From positions 4,650,001 through 4,714,000 of the forward strand of contig NZ_FNSO01000004.1 of assembly GCF_900105945.1 (NCBI RefSeq): a stretch of 64,000 nucleotides of DNA. The letters are read 5' to 3'. This stretch comes from Amycolatopsis tolypomycina (GTDB taxonomy: Bacteria > Actinomycetota > Actinomycetes > Mycobacteriales > Pseudonocardiaceae). Position numbers and translations under genes: made by a program. The notes under the pieces were generated by a model, which did not search any database, was not told the origin of the DNA, and worked only from the letters and a program-made list of their open reading frames with translations. Below, piece after piece: positions 18,101 through 26,662 of the stretch (position 1 is its first letter; each line of letters begins with the position of its first letter).

Positions 18101-21100
18101 GGTTGCCGGTGCCGTCGTAGGCGTAGGTGACGGTGCGGCCGGCCGGGTCGCTCAGCCCGGTGATGTGGTTGCCGGTCCAGGTCAGCGTGTACGCGCGGCC
18201 GGCCGGGTCGGTGATCGTGTGCAGGTGGCCGCTGCCGTCGTAGGCGAGGCTGGTCTGGTACGGCGGGTTCGCCTTGCTGCCGGCCAGGTCGGTCTCCGCG
18301 GTGAGGTGGCCGCTGGTGGTGTCGAAGGTGAAGATCTCCTTGCCGCGCCGCGTGAACGTGTAGCCGGAGCCGTTCTTGGCCAGTGTCGCGTCGTACCGCG
18401 GCGCCGACGGCGCGTAGCTGCCGGCCGAGTCGACGAACGTGACCTGGGAGCCGTCTTCCTGGGTGACCGTGACGTTCCCGGTCGCGGCCGTGGTGGCGAA
18501 CAGGTTGTACGAATCGGTCCAGCCCCAGCCGAACGGCCCGTCGGCGGCGAGCGAACCGTGGGGGCCGCTGGGGTCGGCGATGCCCTCGGCGTAGCTGCGG
18601 GTGAAGTTCAGCGGCAGGCCGCGGCCGGGCGTGGCCAGGTCGGTGAACGTCTGGCCGAAGTACCCGGTCGAGGTGTCCACCGGGTCGCCGGCGGTGCGCC
18701 GGGCGCAGCCGCAGGCGACGAACGCGGGGTTGGATCCGCGCGGTGCGTCCTGGATGCCGGGCGGACCGCCGATCGGCTGGCCGGGCGTGCCGCCCTGCGG
18801 CACGAACGCGATCGCGTCGAAGGCCACGTCGAAGTCGGAGTAGCCGAAGCCGCCCCGGTCGACCGAGCTGCCGTTGTTGGTCAGCACGACGTTGCCGCCG
18901 TTCTGCATGGCGAACGTGCCGATGGTGACCCACTGCTCGGAGTTCCAGGCCTGGTTGACCCGGATCTTCCACGGCGCCACGCCGCCGCCGGGGTTGATCG
19001 TGTAGACGACGTCGGTCGCCTCCGCGCCGAGGCCGGGAATGTGCAGCTTGATCTTGTAGTACTGCAGCGACGGCAGGTTCGGCGTCCAGGTGCCGGTGTT
19101 GACGAGGTCGGGCTCGGAGCCGTCTTCGGTGTGGGTGAACAGGATGTGGCCGCCCAGGCCGGTGCCGGCCTGGTGGGTGTCGATCGCGCCGATCGGATCA
19201 CCGGCCGAGTTGGTGCCGTAGGTGTAGGTGAACGTGCCGTTGCTCGACCAGTTCGGGTTGCCGCAGCCCTGCAGGTTCAGCGGCGGCGACGGCTCGTCGT
19301 CGACGATGATCGAACCCGCCGGGACCTTCGAGGTGTCCTGGTTGCACGTGGGTGGGTTCTGGCTGGGGTTCGCCGGTTCACTGCCGCCCGACACGGCGTA
19401 CGGGCTGGTCGCGCAGGTCGTCGCGCAGGTGGGGATCCAGGTGACGGGCTGGTGCCACCAGCATTCGAAGTCGTTGAGCATGCAGTGGCTGGCGCCCGGG
19501 TTGGCCGTGTTGGTGTTGTTGGGGTCGCAGTGGTTGGCCGCGAGGTCGCACATCGCGGTGAACGGTGCGGGCTGCACCCACGTGTTCCCGCCGTGGTACG
19601 TCGGCTTGGCGTAGGCCTTGCTGCCGTAGCGCAGCAGCGGGTTCGCAGTCCAGCCGAGCACGCGTTCCTGGTAGGGCCAGCTGGCCGGGTGCGCGGCGTC
19701 GGCGTAGGTGTCCTGCAGGTACGGGTCGCGGTTGGGCGGGTAGTCCAGGTTGGCCGGGTTGTTGGTCCAGCCAAGCCCCCAGGTGCCGTCCGGGCCGGTG
19801 CACGACGGGCCCGGCGTGCAGCCGGTGGTGTTGCCGTTGGCGGCGTTCGGCTGGATGCCGGAGTTGTACGCCCAGGCGGCGAAGTACCAGTTCTCCAGGT
19901 CGGCCGGGTCGCCGTTGTTCGCGATGATCCCCGCGCTGTAGAGCTGGTTCCAGGTGGTCTCCAGAATCTGCAGGCCGGCGGCGATGTTCTCCTGGTAGTC
20001 GACGGCGACCTTGATCTGGCCGTGCGCGGACAGCGAGGTGTCGCCGACGTGCATGCCGTCGGTGACCTGGCTGATCCCGTACCCGCAGTCCGAGGCGGCG
20101 TAGTTGATGGACCGGATGTCACCGCCCGCGCCGTAGTAGCTGGCGATCAGCGGGTCGCCGGCCGTGCCGGCCGGCGCGTGCCAGGAAGCCTGCGACCAGT
20201 TCGACTCCTGGGCCATGATGCCCTCGAAGATCGACCGCGGCACGGTGTTCGACGCGCCGGCCGGGTGCGCCAACGGGATCAGCGGGAAGTCGTTGTTGGG
20301 CGCGTAGGCCGCCAGCCCGAGGTTGTCGAAGCCGGCCGGCCGCGTGTACGCGCTGCCGGTCAGCAGACCCTGTTCCGCCAGCTGCACGGCCCAGTCGACC
20401 TGTGCCGGGTTCGGCTGCATGACCTGCTTCGCCGTGTCGAGCGGCGCGACCGCGCAGGTCGGCGTCTGGGCGGTCGTCGCCGCGGTGGCCGTCGCTCCGC
20501 CACCGCCGTGCGCGGGCGCGGCATCGGCGTGCGGCACCAGGTAACCCGGCTGCGGGCGGTGGGCGGCGGTGCCTTCGGCCGCGGTGTAGCCGGGCAGCGT
20601 GGTCGACGGCGGCGCGGTGCTGCCGGCGACGGCGCGGGTCAGGACGGTGCCGGTGGTGGTCGACAGCAGGACCGGCGCCGGGTTCTGCGCCGCCGGGTCC
20701 GGTCCCAGCAGGGCGTCGCCGTCCAGCGAGGAGCCGGTGGCGGCCCGCGACAGCCCGGCATCCTCGACCGCCCGGACACCCGCGCCGGCCAGCGCCGCGG
20801 CGCTGGTCCGGGCCGCACCGGCCAGCACGGCGTGACCGGACCGGCCCTGGAACAGGTGCAGGCGCGTGAGGTCGCCGGAGCCCAGGGTGGTGACCGCGCC
20901 GGCGTGCTCGTGCACCGCGGTGGCGGTCTTCGCGCCGGGCGCGGCGTGGAGGAAGCTGACCCCGCCGTCGGCCGCGGGCCGCAGGTCGTAGGCGGCACCG
21001 GTGACGCTCGTGATGACGGCCGGTTTTCCCATGGCGGGCACCGAGACCAGCCGCGAGCCGGCGACGCCGACGATCCCGGTCGCGGTCGGCACCGCCGAGG

Positions 21101-21764
21101 TGACCTGTCCGGGCACCGTCGTCGAGCCGTCGACCTTCCCGGTCGCCAGGTTGGCGGTCACCAGCCGGGTGTTCTCGTCGTTCGCCCCGACGTCGAGGGT
21201 GAACACGGCCTGGTCGCCCGTGCCGCACCCGGGCGAGAAGTACTTCAGCCCGACGCCGCTCGCCAGCGGGCGCACGGCGCCGGAGGAGAGGTCGACGGCG
21301 TAGGCGACCGCGCCGTGGTCACGCGCGGCCTGGCTGGTGACCGCCGAGAGCGGCAGCACCGCCACCGCGGCGTACCGGCCGGTTCCGGACACGCACTGGT
21401 AGCCCGTCCACGACGAGTCGTCCAGGCCGGCCGGGTGCAGCAGCGCGACCTCGTGCCAGGCGAAGCCGGAGCTCTCCCGGCCCAGCTCCAGGTGGTACCC
21501 CCGCGCGTCACCCCAGCCGTCGACGGCGACGTCGGCCGAGGACGCCGCCCCCGGCCCGAAGTCACCCGGTCTGGGGGCGGCAGCCGGGCGCACCGGTGCC
21601 GCGCCCGCCGGGGCGGGCGCCGCGGACACGGTGGTCACCGAACCGGAGAAGAGGGCGAAAACGGTCACGAAAATGGCAACGGAACGAGACCTGGACCACT
21701 TGCCGAACGGCGCCCGGCCGACCCGGAAAGCAATTCTTCGCACAGCAAAGACCAAATCGGACAC
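15093..21764 (-). CDS. Secreted Rhs/YD-repeat protein with embedded lytic-transglycosylase-like domain
   Basis: 2223 residues from a GTG at 21764 with GGAAGG eight bases upstream; the frame stays open to 21848 but has no better start. A basic N-terminus and hydrophobic segment (29-48) form a signal or anchor. An extracytoplasmic region without a clear family covers 60-480. A transglycosylase-SLT/lysozyme-like domain follows at about 505-640 (GIMAQESNWSQASW, GYGISQVTDGM, YFAAWAYNSG). Next come a beta-sandwich region, a DUF6531-type opening of the Rhs cage (TSTGYFGQTFTDLATPG, about 1025), about 900 residues of YD repeats, and the Rhs core (YLRARYYDPATALFLSVDPL, about 2030). The ~150-residue variable tail after DPTGE is glycine/alanine-rich and hydrophobic, ending IKSGCGH. 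The tail matches no toxin I recognise. A candidate immunity gene overlaps the stop. Confidence 0.9.
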   Translation of the reverse strand: MSDLVFAVRRIAFRVGRAPFGKWSRSRSVAIFVTVFALFSGSVTTVSAAPAPAGAAPVRPAAAPRPGDFGPGAASSADVAVDGWGDARGYHLELGRESSGFAWHEVALLHPAGLDDSSWTGYQCVSGTGRYAAVAVLPLSAVTSQAARDHGAVAYAVDLSSGAVRPLASGVGLKYFSPGCGTGDQAVFTLDVGANDENTRLVTANLATGKVDGSTTVPGQVTSAVPTATGIVGVAGSRLVSVPAMGKPAVITSVTGAAYDLRPAADGGVSFLHAAPGAKTATAVHEHAGAVTTLGSGDLTRLHLFQGRSGHAVLAGAARTSAAALAGAGVRAVEDAGLSRAATGSSLDGDALLGPDPAAQNPAPVLLSTTTGTVLTRAVAGSTAPPSTTLPGYTAAEGTAAHRPQPGYLVPHADAAPAHGGGGATATAATTAQTPTCAVAPLDTAKQVMQPNPAQVDWAVQLAEQGLLTGSAYTRPAGFDNLGLAAYAPNNDFPLIPLAHPAGASNTVPRSIFEGIMAQESNWSQASWHAPAGTAGDPLIASYYGAGGDIRSINYAASDCGYGISQVTDGMHVGDTSLSAHGQIKVAVDYQENIAAGLQILETTWNQLYSAGIIANNGDPADLENWYFAAWAYNSGIQPNAANGNTTGCTPGPSCTGPDGTWGLGWTNNPANLDYPPNRDPYLQDTYADAAHPASWPYQERVLGWTANPLLRYGSKAYAKPTYHGGNTWVQPAPFTAMCDLAANHCDPNNTNTANPGASHCMLNDFECWWHQPVTWIPTCATTCATSPYAVSGGSEPANPSQNPPTCNQDTSKVPAGSIIVDDEPSPPLNLQGCGNPNWSSNGTFTYTYGTNSAGDPIGAIDTHQAGTGLGGHILFTHTEDGSEPDLVNTGTWTPNLPSLQYYKIKLHIPGLGAEATDVVYTINPGGGVAPWKIRVNQAWNSEQWVTIGTFAMQNGGNVVLTNNGSSVDRGGFGYSDFDVAFDAIAFVPQGGTPGQPIGGPPGIQDAPRGSNPAFVACGCARRTAGDPVDTSTGYFGQTFTDLATPGRGLPLNFTRSYAEGIADPSGPHGSLAADGPFGWGWTDSYNLFATTAATGNVTVTQEDGSQVTFVDSAGSYAPSAPRYDATLAKNGSGYTFTRRGKEIFTFDTTSGHLTAETDLAGSKANPPYQTSLAYDGSGHLHTITDPAGRAYTLTWTGNHITGLSDPAGRTVTYAYDGTGNLTDVYGAGTTRTPTLKDDDHTQYTYAGHLMTSMRSPKNYGGAASAVTAMTYDSAERVKTQVDANGHTTTFTYGPDGGLTAGQTLVTDPAGHQTLDTYQNALLVSETKGYGTGDAGTTSYTYDPVTLGVSSQTDPDGDLQTFTYDDHGNRTSESNALGFTKNYAFDDHDDPVESIDENGVATVTTYDPDTLVPTATTVTQANNVVESLTGNFGPAPTRTTAYHHDDAAHPADQTRLTDPNGKTTTTTYDAYGDKATVTDAAGDKTQYGYDTRTGWLTSTVDPNGTAAGVAPSCTPPAKGCTTYGHDAHGNVNRTTDPLGHSSTAVFDADGNKTSATDPNNHTVITTFDAADQATKVTQADGTTRISDLNPDGTLADTVDGLGAKTQYGYDGQGRRNSRTDPDHRVTSTHLDPAGRALTVTDAAGRVTTMGYDAAGLLKSVSYSDGVTPGATYAYDPVGRRRTMTDGTGTSTWTYDTFGELTAQTQGSGAAVGYGYDNAGNQTSITYPGQATPVLRTFDDAGRLKTVTDWNGNQTVFGYDNDGKVRTTQYPDGDTVTDGYDDAEQQTSTSAVTGSATVLSATYGRDPMGQLSTQTVGTSSQPFGYTPREQLGSAGGSTFAYDAADNPTTVGAATQAFDAAGQLCWALAGSTVTAPTCGTVPGGATAVTHDNLGERKTFGSTTYSYNQAGRLTGTAGATYTYNGDGLRTTKTAGGVTATFVWDGGETPNVLSDGTNSYLYGPGGLPIEQIGAAANWFVHDQLGSTIGLLDGAGTVAGHASYTPYGVATTSGSAHTPLLYTGQYTDAESGLIYLRARYYDPATALFLSVDPLVDTSGTAYAYTGGNPVNRTDPTGELFGLDNLIAGAVGAIAAGGGALIHGALTGHVDWADVGIAAAAGGVFGATFAECGICAGVATNLTVDYLTQLHDNDWDNSKVDFGEVVGEGLIGAAAGALGDGFNAYGRSVGYDEDYLKFLGRFNTTMIGGLSMALGGFDPIYAIKSGCGH

Positions 21765-21978
21765 AGCACGAACCTTCCCACCCAGAGCCCTGAAGGACTT
21801 ACCCCGTTCGCGCGCACCCGATGAGCCGAGAGCGGCTGAGCAGAACATTAATGGGTTCTGTAAAACCGGCTATCACCCGCCCGGGTGAGCGCAAGCCCGC
21901 ACAGAAGAATGCTTACTCGTTCTTTGCCGAGTCACTATTTTCCCGTTGCCGAACTCACCGCCGGGACGCTCTGGCCGT

Positions 21979-21999
21979 GTTACCTGTTCAACCGGTAAC
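21979..21999. promoter_or_regulatory. Inverted repeat just upstream of the ketopantoate-reductase-like gene
   Basis: GTTACC (21979-21984) and GGTAAC (21994-21999) form 6-bp arms with a 9-base spacer, extendable with one mismatch. The site ends nine bases before the ATG at 22008, where a -10 region or RBS would be, so a repressor binding here would block expression. The rest of the 243-bp gap towards the divergent Rhs gene is A/T-richer than its surroundings and probably holds both promoters. Confidence 0.4.
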
Positions 22000-22007
22000 A
22001 TGGCGGC

Positions 22008-22940
22008 ATGGGACTCAAGATCGCGGTGATCGGCGCCGGCGGCGTCGGCGGGTACTTCGGCGGTCGCCTCGCGGCGGCCGGGCATGACGTCGGCTTCGTG
22101 GCGCGCGGGGCGCACCTTGCGGCGCTGCGGCGGGACGGCCTGGCCGTGACGAGCGTGGCCGGGGACTTCACGGTCGCCCCCGTCCGGGCCACCGACGACC
22201 CGGCAGAGCTCGGCGAAGCCGACTTCGTCCTGCTGGCGGTCAAGACGTGGCAGCTCGAGCCCGCGATCGCCGCGGCCAAGCCGCTGATCGGCGGGGAGAC
22301 CGCGGTCGTCACGACCCAGAACGGCGTCGACGCGCCGGGCCAGGTGGCCGAGGTCGTCGGCCGGAGCGCCGTCCTGCCGGGCGCCGCGGAGGTCATCGCC
22401 TTCCTCGACGGCCCCGGCCGCGTCCGGCACCTCGGCGGCGGGAAGCTCACCTTCGGCGAGTGGGACGGCTCGCCGAGCGCGCGGGTGGCCCGGTTGCGGG
22501 CCGCCCTGCAGGAGTCGGGGCTGACCGCGGTGGTGGCCACCGACGTCTGGGCCGCGCTCTGGGAGAAGTTCCTCGCCCTCGCCTCGCTCGGCGCGATCGG
22601 CACCGTCACCGACGCCCCCTACGGCGTGCTGCGCGCCCGGGCGGCCACGCGGCGGCTGATCGCGGACAGCATGACCGAGATCGAACGGCTGGCACGCGCC
22701 AAGGGAGTCCGGCTCCCCGACGACATCGTCGCCGCGGAGCTCGCGTTCCTGGACCGGCTCCCGGCCGACGGCACGACCTCGCTGCAACGCGACATCCGGG
22801 CCGGCCGGCCCTCGGAGCTGGCGGCGTGGACCGGCACCGTCGTCCGGCTCGGCCGGGAGACCGGCACGCCGACGCCGGTCAACAGCCTGCTCTACGAGCT
22901 GGCGAGCACCCGGGCGCAGGCCGTGACCGAACGCGGTTGA
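22008..22940 (+). CDS. 2-dehydropantoate 2-reductase family protein (PanE/ApbA-like)
   Basis: 310 residues. The N-terminal NADPH-binding motif GAGGVGGYFGG is at about 9-19, the KTWQ segment near 82 and TTQNGVD near 104 match the catalytic-lysine and cofactor region, and the C-terminal helical domain includes WEKFLALASLGAIG with the substrate-binding lysine. Family members reduce ketopantoate to pantoate with NADPH. Single-gene context here gives no pathway support, and many paralogues act on other 2-oxoacids, so the exact substrate is uncertain. An inverted repeat lies directly upstream. Confidence 0.88.
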   Translation: MGLKIAVIGAGGVGGYFGGRLAAAGHDVGFVARGAHLAALRRDGLAVTSVAGDFTVAPVRATDDPAELGEADFVLLAVKTWQLEPAIAAAKPLIGGETAVVTTQNGVDAPGQVAEVVGRSAVLPGAAEVIAFLDGPGRVRHLGGGKLTFGEWDGSPSARVARLRAALQESGLTAVVATDVWAALWEKFLALASLGAIGTVTDAPYGVLRARAATRRLIADSMTEIERLARAKGVRLPDDIVAAELAFLDRLPADGTTSLQRDIRAGRPSELAAWTGTVVRLGRETGTPTPVNSLLYELASTRAQAVTERG

Positions 22941-22954
22941 GGCTCCCCCGGCGA

Positions 22955-22982
22955 AGCCGGCGTCGTCACCCCGACGCCGGCT
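22955..22982. terminator. Strong hairpin between convergent genes
   Basis: AGCCGGCGTCG (22955-22965) pairs perfectly with CGACGCCGGCT (22972-22982) around a 6-base loop. It separates the plus-strand reductase gene from the minus-strand acylase gene and includes the last codons of the latter. It probably works as a bidirectional terminator, without a U-tract. Confidence 0.55.
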
Positions 22983-25353
22983 CCAGCCGGATCCGGACGT
23001 CGAGGTTCCGCTCGACCTCGCTCCGGCTGTAGAGCAGGGGGAACGAGCCGCCCGCGGCCCAGAGGGCGTTCAGGTCGGCGTAGTGCGGGCTGCGCGGGTC
23101 GCCGGACTGCCCCGGCGCGTTGATCGCGGCCGAGCCGTTCCAGTTGCCGACGTCCAGCGCCATCTTGAACGTCGCCCCGATGACCTGCGCGTAGGTCAGC
23201 GGGTGGAAGAACGACGGGTGGATCGTGTGGTACGAACCGCCGACCGGGGTCGGGCCGACGTTCGGGCCGCCCAGCGGGTGCGCGAACACCTGGTGGTGCA
23301 GCGATCCCCACCGCCAGGTCGACGTGTCGGCGCCGAGCCGGCCGGCGACGTCGCGGAACGCCACGGGCAGCGAGTCCAGGATCAGCTTGTCGCGCACCGC
23401 CGCGCCGTCCGGGCCGAGCCACCCGGCCGGATCGGCGAAGGAGGCGATGACCAGGCTGAAGTCGGGGTTGATGGTGCGCACCAGCGCGTCCGCCGCGGCC
23501 TGCGGCAGCACCGCGTGCGCCCACACGTAGTGCAGGTACTTCATGATCCAGGTCTCGAACAGCGCGGCCCCGGGCGAATCGACCGACGCGACGCCGTCGT
23601 AGCCGCGAAGCAGCTCCAGCGCCCGCGCGGTGTCCGGGTCCGCCGAGGACAGTCCGCGCACGAACCCGAGGAGCTGGGTGGCCACCAGGGACTTCTCGTC
23701 CTGCTGCAGCGCGAGCGAGTCGGCGACGGTCGCGCCGGGCCGGCCGGTGATCAGCTCGTCGATGCGCTGCTTGCGGTACGGCAGCTGCCACTCGTAGTTC
23801 GACACCACGGGATGGCCCGGCGGGATGTTGAAGTCGTTGGCCGAGGCGAAGAACCCGGCCGCCGGGTTGTACTGCCCCGGCAGCTCGCTGTTCGCGTGGA
23901 AGCCGTTCCAGTCGTAGCGCCCGTCACCGGGGACGGGCAGCAGGCCGTCGTAGCCGGCACCGGTGCGACGCGGCGTCAGCCCCGCCGGGACGTAGCCGAT
24001 GTTGCCGCGCACGTCGGCGTAGGCCAGGTTCGAACCCGGCGTGCCCCACTGCCGCATGCCCGCGGTGAACTCGCCGAAGTTCCGCGCCCGCTGGTAGTTC
24101 AGGCTGCCCAGGTAGGCCGCGCTGCCCGGCTGCGTCCACGCCGTGCGGACCGCGAACGCCCGGTGCGCCGCCTCGTCGACCTTGACGACCGGGCCGTGCC
24201 GGGTGAAGGCCAGCTGCCCGGTGACCGGCGTGCCGCCGCGGACCCCGATGGGCTCGGCGACCGTCGTCATCCGCTCCCAGCCGGTGCCGTAGCGGTAGCG
24301 GGTGTGGTCGGCCGGGTCGAGCTCGTAGACGTAGAGGTCAGTCTGGTCGATCGGCAGGTTGGTCAGGCCGAAGGCGATGTTTTCGTTGTGCCCGATGGCG
24401 ATCCCCGGGTTCCAGGGCTCCCCCGCGCCGGCGAGGTTCAGCCCGGGTGCCGACAGCTGCGCGAGGTACCGGCCCGACGGCAGGGCGTCCGCGCCGCGGT
24501 GCGGGTCGTTGGCCAGGATCGGACGGCCCGACGCGGCCCGGCCCGGCCCGATCGCCCAGGCGTTGCTGCCGGCGGTGGCGTCGGCGATGTCCTTGGTGGC
24601 GGCGTCCTGGGTCCGGAATCCGCTGCCGGTGAACGACACGCCGGCGGTCGCGAGGTTGTACACCTTGAGCACGTCGTCGGGCACCGAGCACGGGTCGAGC
24701 CCGGCGGGCACCGCCGCCTCGTGCGCCGGGTGGAGCGACCGCAGGTAGCGGCTCGCGCCGGGGCCGGCCAGGCAGACCAGCTTCGCGCGGGCGACCTCCC
24801 ACATCAGGTTCTCCCCGATGGCGTGCGTGCGGATCCGCACGACGTCCTGCGGGCGCCAGCGCGCGGGCTGGTAGCCGAGCTTGCCGAACTCGGGCGGGAG
24901 CGCGCCGGGGTTGCGGCCCAGCCAGTCGACGTAGGAGTTGATGCCCTCGGCGAACCGGGTGGCGGCCAGCCTGCCTTCCGGCCCGTAGGACGCCCACTCG
25001 GCGTCCATGTCACCGCGGTAGAGGAACAGCCGCGCCGCCCGGTCCTGCTCCACATAGGACGGACCGAGCACCTCGCTGAGCAGGCCGAGCCCGCGGCGGC
25101 GCCAGGTGTCGATCTGGAACAGCCGGTCACGGGCGACGTTGAAGCCCTGCGCGAAGAACAGGTCGCTGGTGTCGGCGGCGTAGATGTGCGGCACGCCCCA
25201 CTTGTCGACGAGCAGGTCGACGGGCCGGTGCAGGCCGGCCACCGGGTACCGCGGCCCGGCCGGCGCGGCCACGGCGAGCGCGTGGACCGGCGCCAGGCAC
25301 AGCACGACAAGGGCGAGCAGCAGGCCGCGAACGACCGGTCGGCGGGTGGCCAT
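22966..25353 (-). CDS. Secreted penicillin-acylase-family Ntn hydrolase (acyl-homoserine-lactone/beta-lactam acylase type)
   Basis: 795 residues with a signal peptide (VRGLLLALVVLCLAPVHALAVA). The architecture is that of S45 acylases: alpha chain first (VDKWGVPHIYAADTSDLFFAQG, with the conserved early VPH), spacer, then the autocatalytic site before Ser of GSNAWAIG (Ser about 263), whose new N-terminal Ser is the nucleophile. The beta chain continues with ILANDPH and the Asn-containing FGLTNLPIDQTD oxyanion region. Substrates in the family include beta-lactams, AHLs and lipopeptides such as aculeacin; nothing here decides between them. The protein is exported and self-processed. It is divergent from the EthD-like gene, with 156 bp between them. 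Confidence 0.92.
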   Translation of the reverse strand: MATRRPVVRGLLLALVVLCLAPVHALAVAAPAGPRYPVAGLHRPVDLLVDKWGVPHIYAADTSDLFFAQGFNVARDRLFQIDTWRRRGLGLLSEVLGPSYVEQDRAARLFLYRGDMDAEWASYGPEGRLAATRFAEGINSYVDWLGRNPGALPPEFGKLGYQPARWRPQDVVRIRTHAIGENLMWEVARAKLVCLAGPGASRYLRSLHPAHEAAVPAGLDPCSVPDDVLKVYNLATAGVSFTGSGFRTQDAATKDIADATAGSNAWAIGPGRAASGRPILANDPHRGADALPSGRYLAQLSAPGLNLAGAGEPWNPGIAIGHNENIAFGLTNLPIDQTDLYVYELDPADHTRYRYGTGWERMTTVAEPIGVRGGTPVTGQLAFTRHGPVVKVDEAAHRAFAVRTAWTQPGSAAYLGSLNYQRARNFGEFTAGMRQWGTPGSNLAYADVRGNIGYVPAGLTPRRTGAGYDGLLPVPGDGRYDWNGFHANSELPGQYNPAAGFFASANDFNIPPGHPVVSNYEWQLPYRKQRIDELITGRPGATVADSLALQQDEKSLVATQLLGFVRGLSSADPDTARALELLRGYDGVASVDSPGAALFETWIMKYLHYVWAHAVLPQAAADALVRTINPDFSLVIASFADPAGWLGPDGAAVRDKLILDSLPVAFRDVAGRLGADTSTWRWGSLHHQVFAHPLGGPNVGPTPVGGSYHTIHPSFFHPLTYAQVIGATFKMALDVGNWNGSAAINAPGQSGDPRSPHYADLNALWAAGGSFPLLYSRSEVERNLDVRIRLEPASG

Positions 25354-25509
25354 GGTGGTCTCCTCGTCCGGGATCGGGGTGGGCCATTCGTGTCTACCCG
25401 CCGCCGTCGTGCGCCCACGAGCCCCTTAGGGGTCCACGCGCCTCCCGCCCGCCGACCGGAGCGGCCGCGGTGTGGCAGGCTGGGAACGACCAGGACCGAA
25501 AGGACTCCG

Positions 25510-25809
25510 ATGCACCGCCTCACCGTGCTCTACCCGCCGCCCGCCGACGAAGCCCACTTCCGGGAGTACTACGTCGGCACCCACCTGCCGCTCGCGGCGA
25601 AGCTGCCCGGCCTCCGGCAGTCGCAGTACTCCTTCGACGTGGCTTCGCTCGGCGGGCAGCCGCGGTACTTCGCCGTTTTCCACGCCGACTTCGACTCGGC
25701 CGAAGCCATGGCTGCCGCGCTGGGGTCCGAAGCGGGCAGGGCGGTGGCCGCGGACGTGCCGAACTACGCGACCGGCGGGGTCGAGATGATCCACTACCCG
25801 CTCAGCTGA
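25510..25809 (+). CDS. EthD-family protein
   Basis: 99 residues. MHRLTVLYPPPADEAHFREYYVGTHLPLAAKLPGL carries the typical opening of EthD dimeric alpha/beta barrel proteins (a beta strand, then HF..YY...H.PL..K.PGL), and it ends with the usual beta strand VEMIHYPLS. Such proteins accompany cytochrome P450 or monooxygenase pathways and bind hydrophobic ligands or act as small oxygenases. No partner gene is adjacent, so its role is open. A GGA-containing purine stretch lies upstream of the ATG. Confidence 0.85.
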   Translation: MHRLTVLYPPPADEAHFREYYVGTHLPLAAKLPGLRQSQYSFDVASLGGQPRYFAVFHADFDSAEAMAAALGSEAGRAVAADVPNYATGGVEMIHYPLS

Positions 25810-25860
25810 GCTCGGGGGATGTCCAAATAGGCGCGCCGGCGGTGATCGCCGCGCGTTCGC

Positions 25861-26577
25861 TCACCGTCGTGCCGTGTAGCCGCCGCAGACCTCGGCGCGC
25901 GGGCGGGGGTCGCTGTCCCGCAGCTCGGCGATGATGCGCTCGGCCTGGATCTCCGCGGGCTCCCAGGTCGCCGGTGACCGCAGGCGGAACTGGGTGAACT
26001 CCGCGAACTCGCCGGTCCGCTCGAAGTGGTCGTCGACGACGTCCCACGGCGGCGACGTGAAGAGCAGCTCCACCTGGTCACGCGTGTCGGGCAGGGAAGT
26101 GGCCCCGTGGACGCCGCAGTTCCACCGGCCCAGCACCTCGGGCTCCGCGGCGAGCCTGGTGCGCACCAGCCGCGCCACCGTGCGTCCGGGCCACTCCCAG
26201 AACCGCATGCCGTCGGCACGGGCGAGCTCGGCCTCGTACTGTGCCGGCGCGAACCGGACGGCCGGCAGGGACAGGCCGGGGTCGTCGGGGTTGCGCCACT
26301 CGTCCCAGACGACTTCGACCCCCTCACGGCGGACCCGGACGAAGACCGCACCACAGCACCCCCACGAGCACACCGCCTCGGCGAGCATCACCTCCCGCGG
26401 CTCGGCACCGGGCAGCAGCGGGCTGTCCGGCCCCAGCAGCTGGTCGGGGTCCTTCCCCGGCCCCTCGGCGAACACCGAGCCGACCACGTCCCGGTCGTCG
26501 ACCCAGAGCTTGAGTTCGACCCGGTCCCAGGCGGAGTCCGCCGGCAGGACCACGGAGGTACGGAGGCGACTGATCAC
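25861..26577 (-). CDS. Hypothetical cytosolic protein
   Basis: 238 residues from a GTG with GGTGAGG upstream. There is no signal peptide or membrane segment. Notable features are a Trp-Gly-Cys-Cys-Gly cluster (CSWGCCGAVFVRVRREG, about 69-85), a Trp-rich middle (VVWDEWRNPDD; RFWEWPGRTVARL) and a C-terminal helix (EIQAERIIAELRDSDP). The Cys cluster recalls hypothetical proteins found in streptomycetes with a conserved CxxG(C)CG element, but I cannot name a family. It is convergent with the EthD-like gene 51 bp away. Confidence 0.72.
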   Translation of the reverse strand: MISRLRTSVVLPADSAWDRVELKLWVDDRDVVGSVFAEGPGKDPDQLLGPDSPLLPGAEPREVMLAEAVCSWGCCGAVFVRVRREGVEVVWDEWRNPDDPGLSLPAVRFAPAQYEAELARADGMRFWEWPGRTVARLVRTRLAAEPEVLGRWNCGVHGATSLPDTRDQVELLFTSPPWDVVDDHFERTGEFAEFTQFRLRSPATWEPAEIQAERIIAELRDSDPRPRAEVCGGYTARR

Positions 26578-26662
26578 CTCACCAGGGTAAACAGCGCGTC
26601 CACCGAGTTCCGCCCGGTGCCGCGCGCCCGGCGGGTGGCAGGCCCGCCGGGCGCCTCCGGGC

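Noticed and set aside
15039..21824. A 2261-codon open frame on the plus strand opposite the Rhs gene
   Set aside because: Its translation is Val/Gly/Arg-rich low complexity with no domains; it is the mirror of a very GC-biased coding strand. The minus strand has clear YD repeats.
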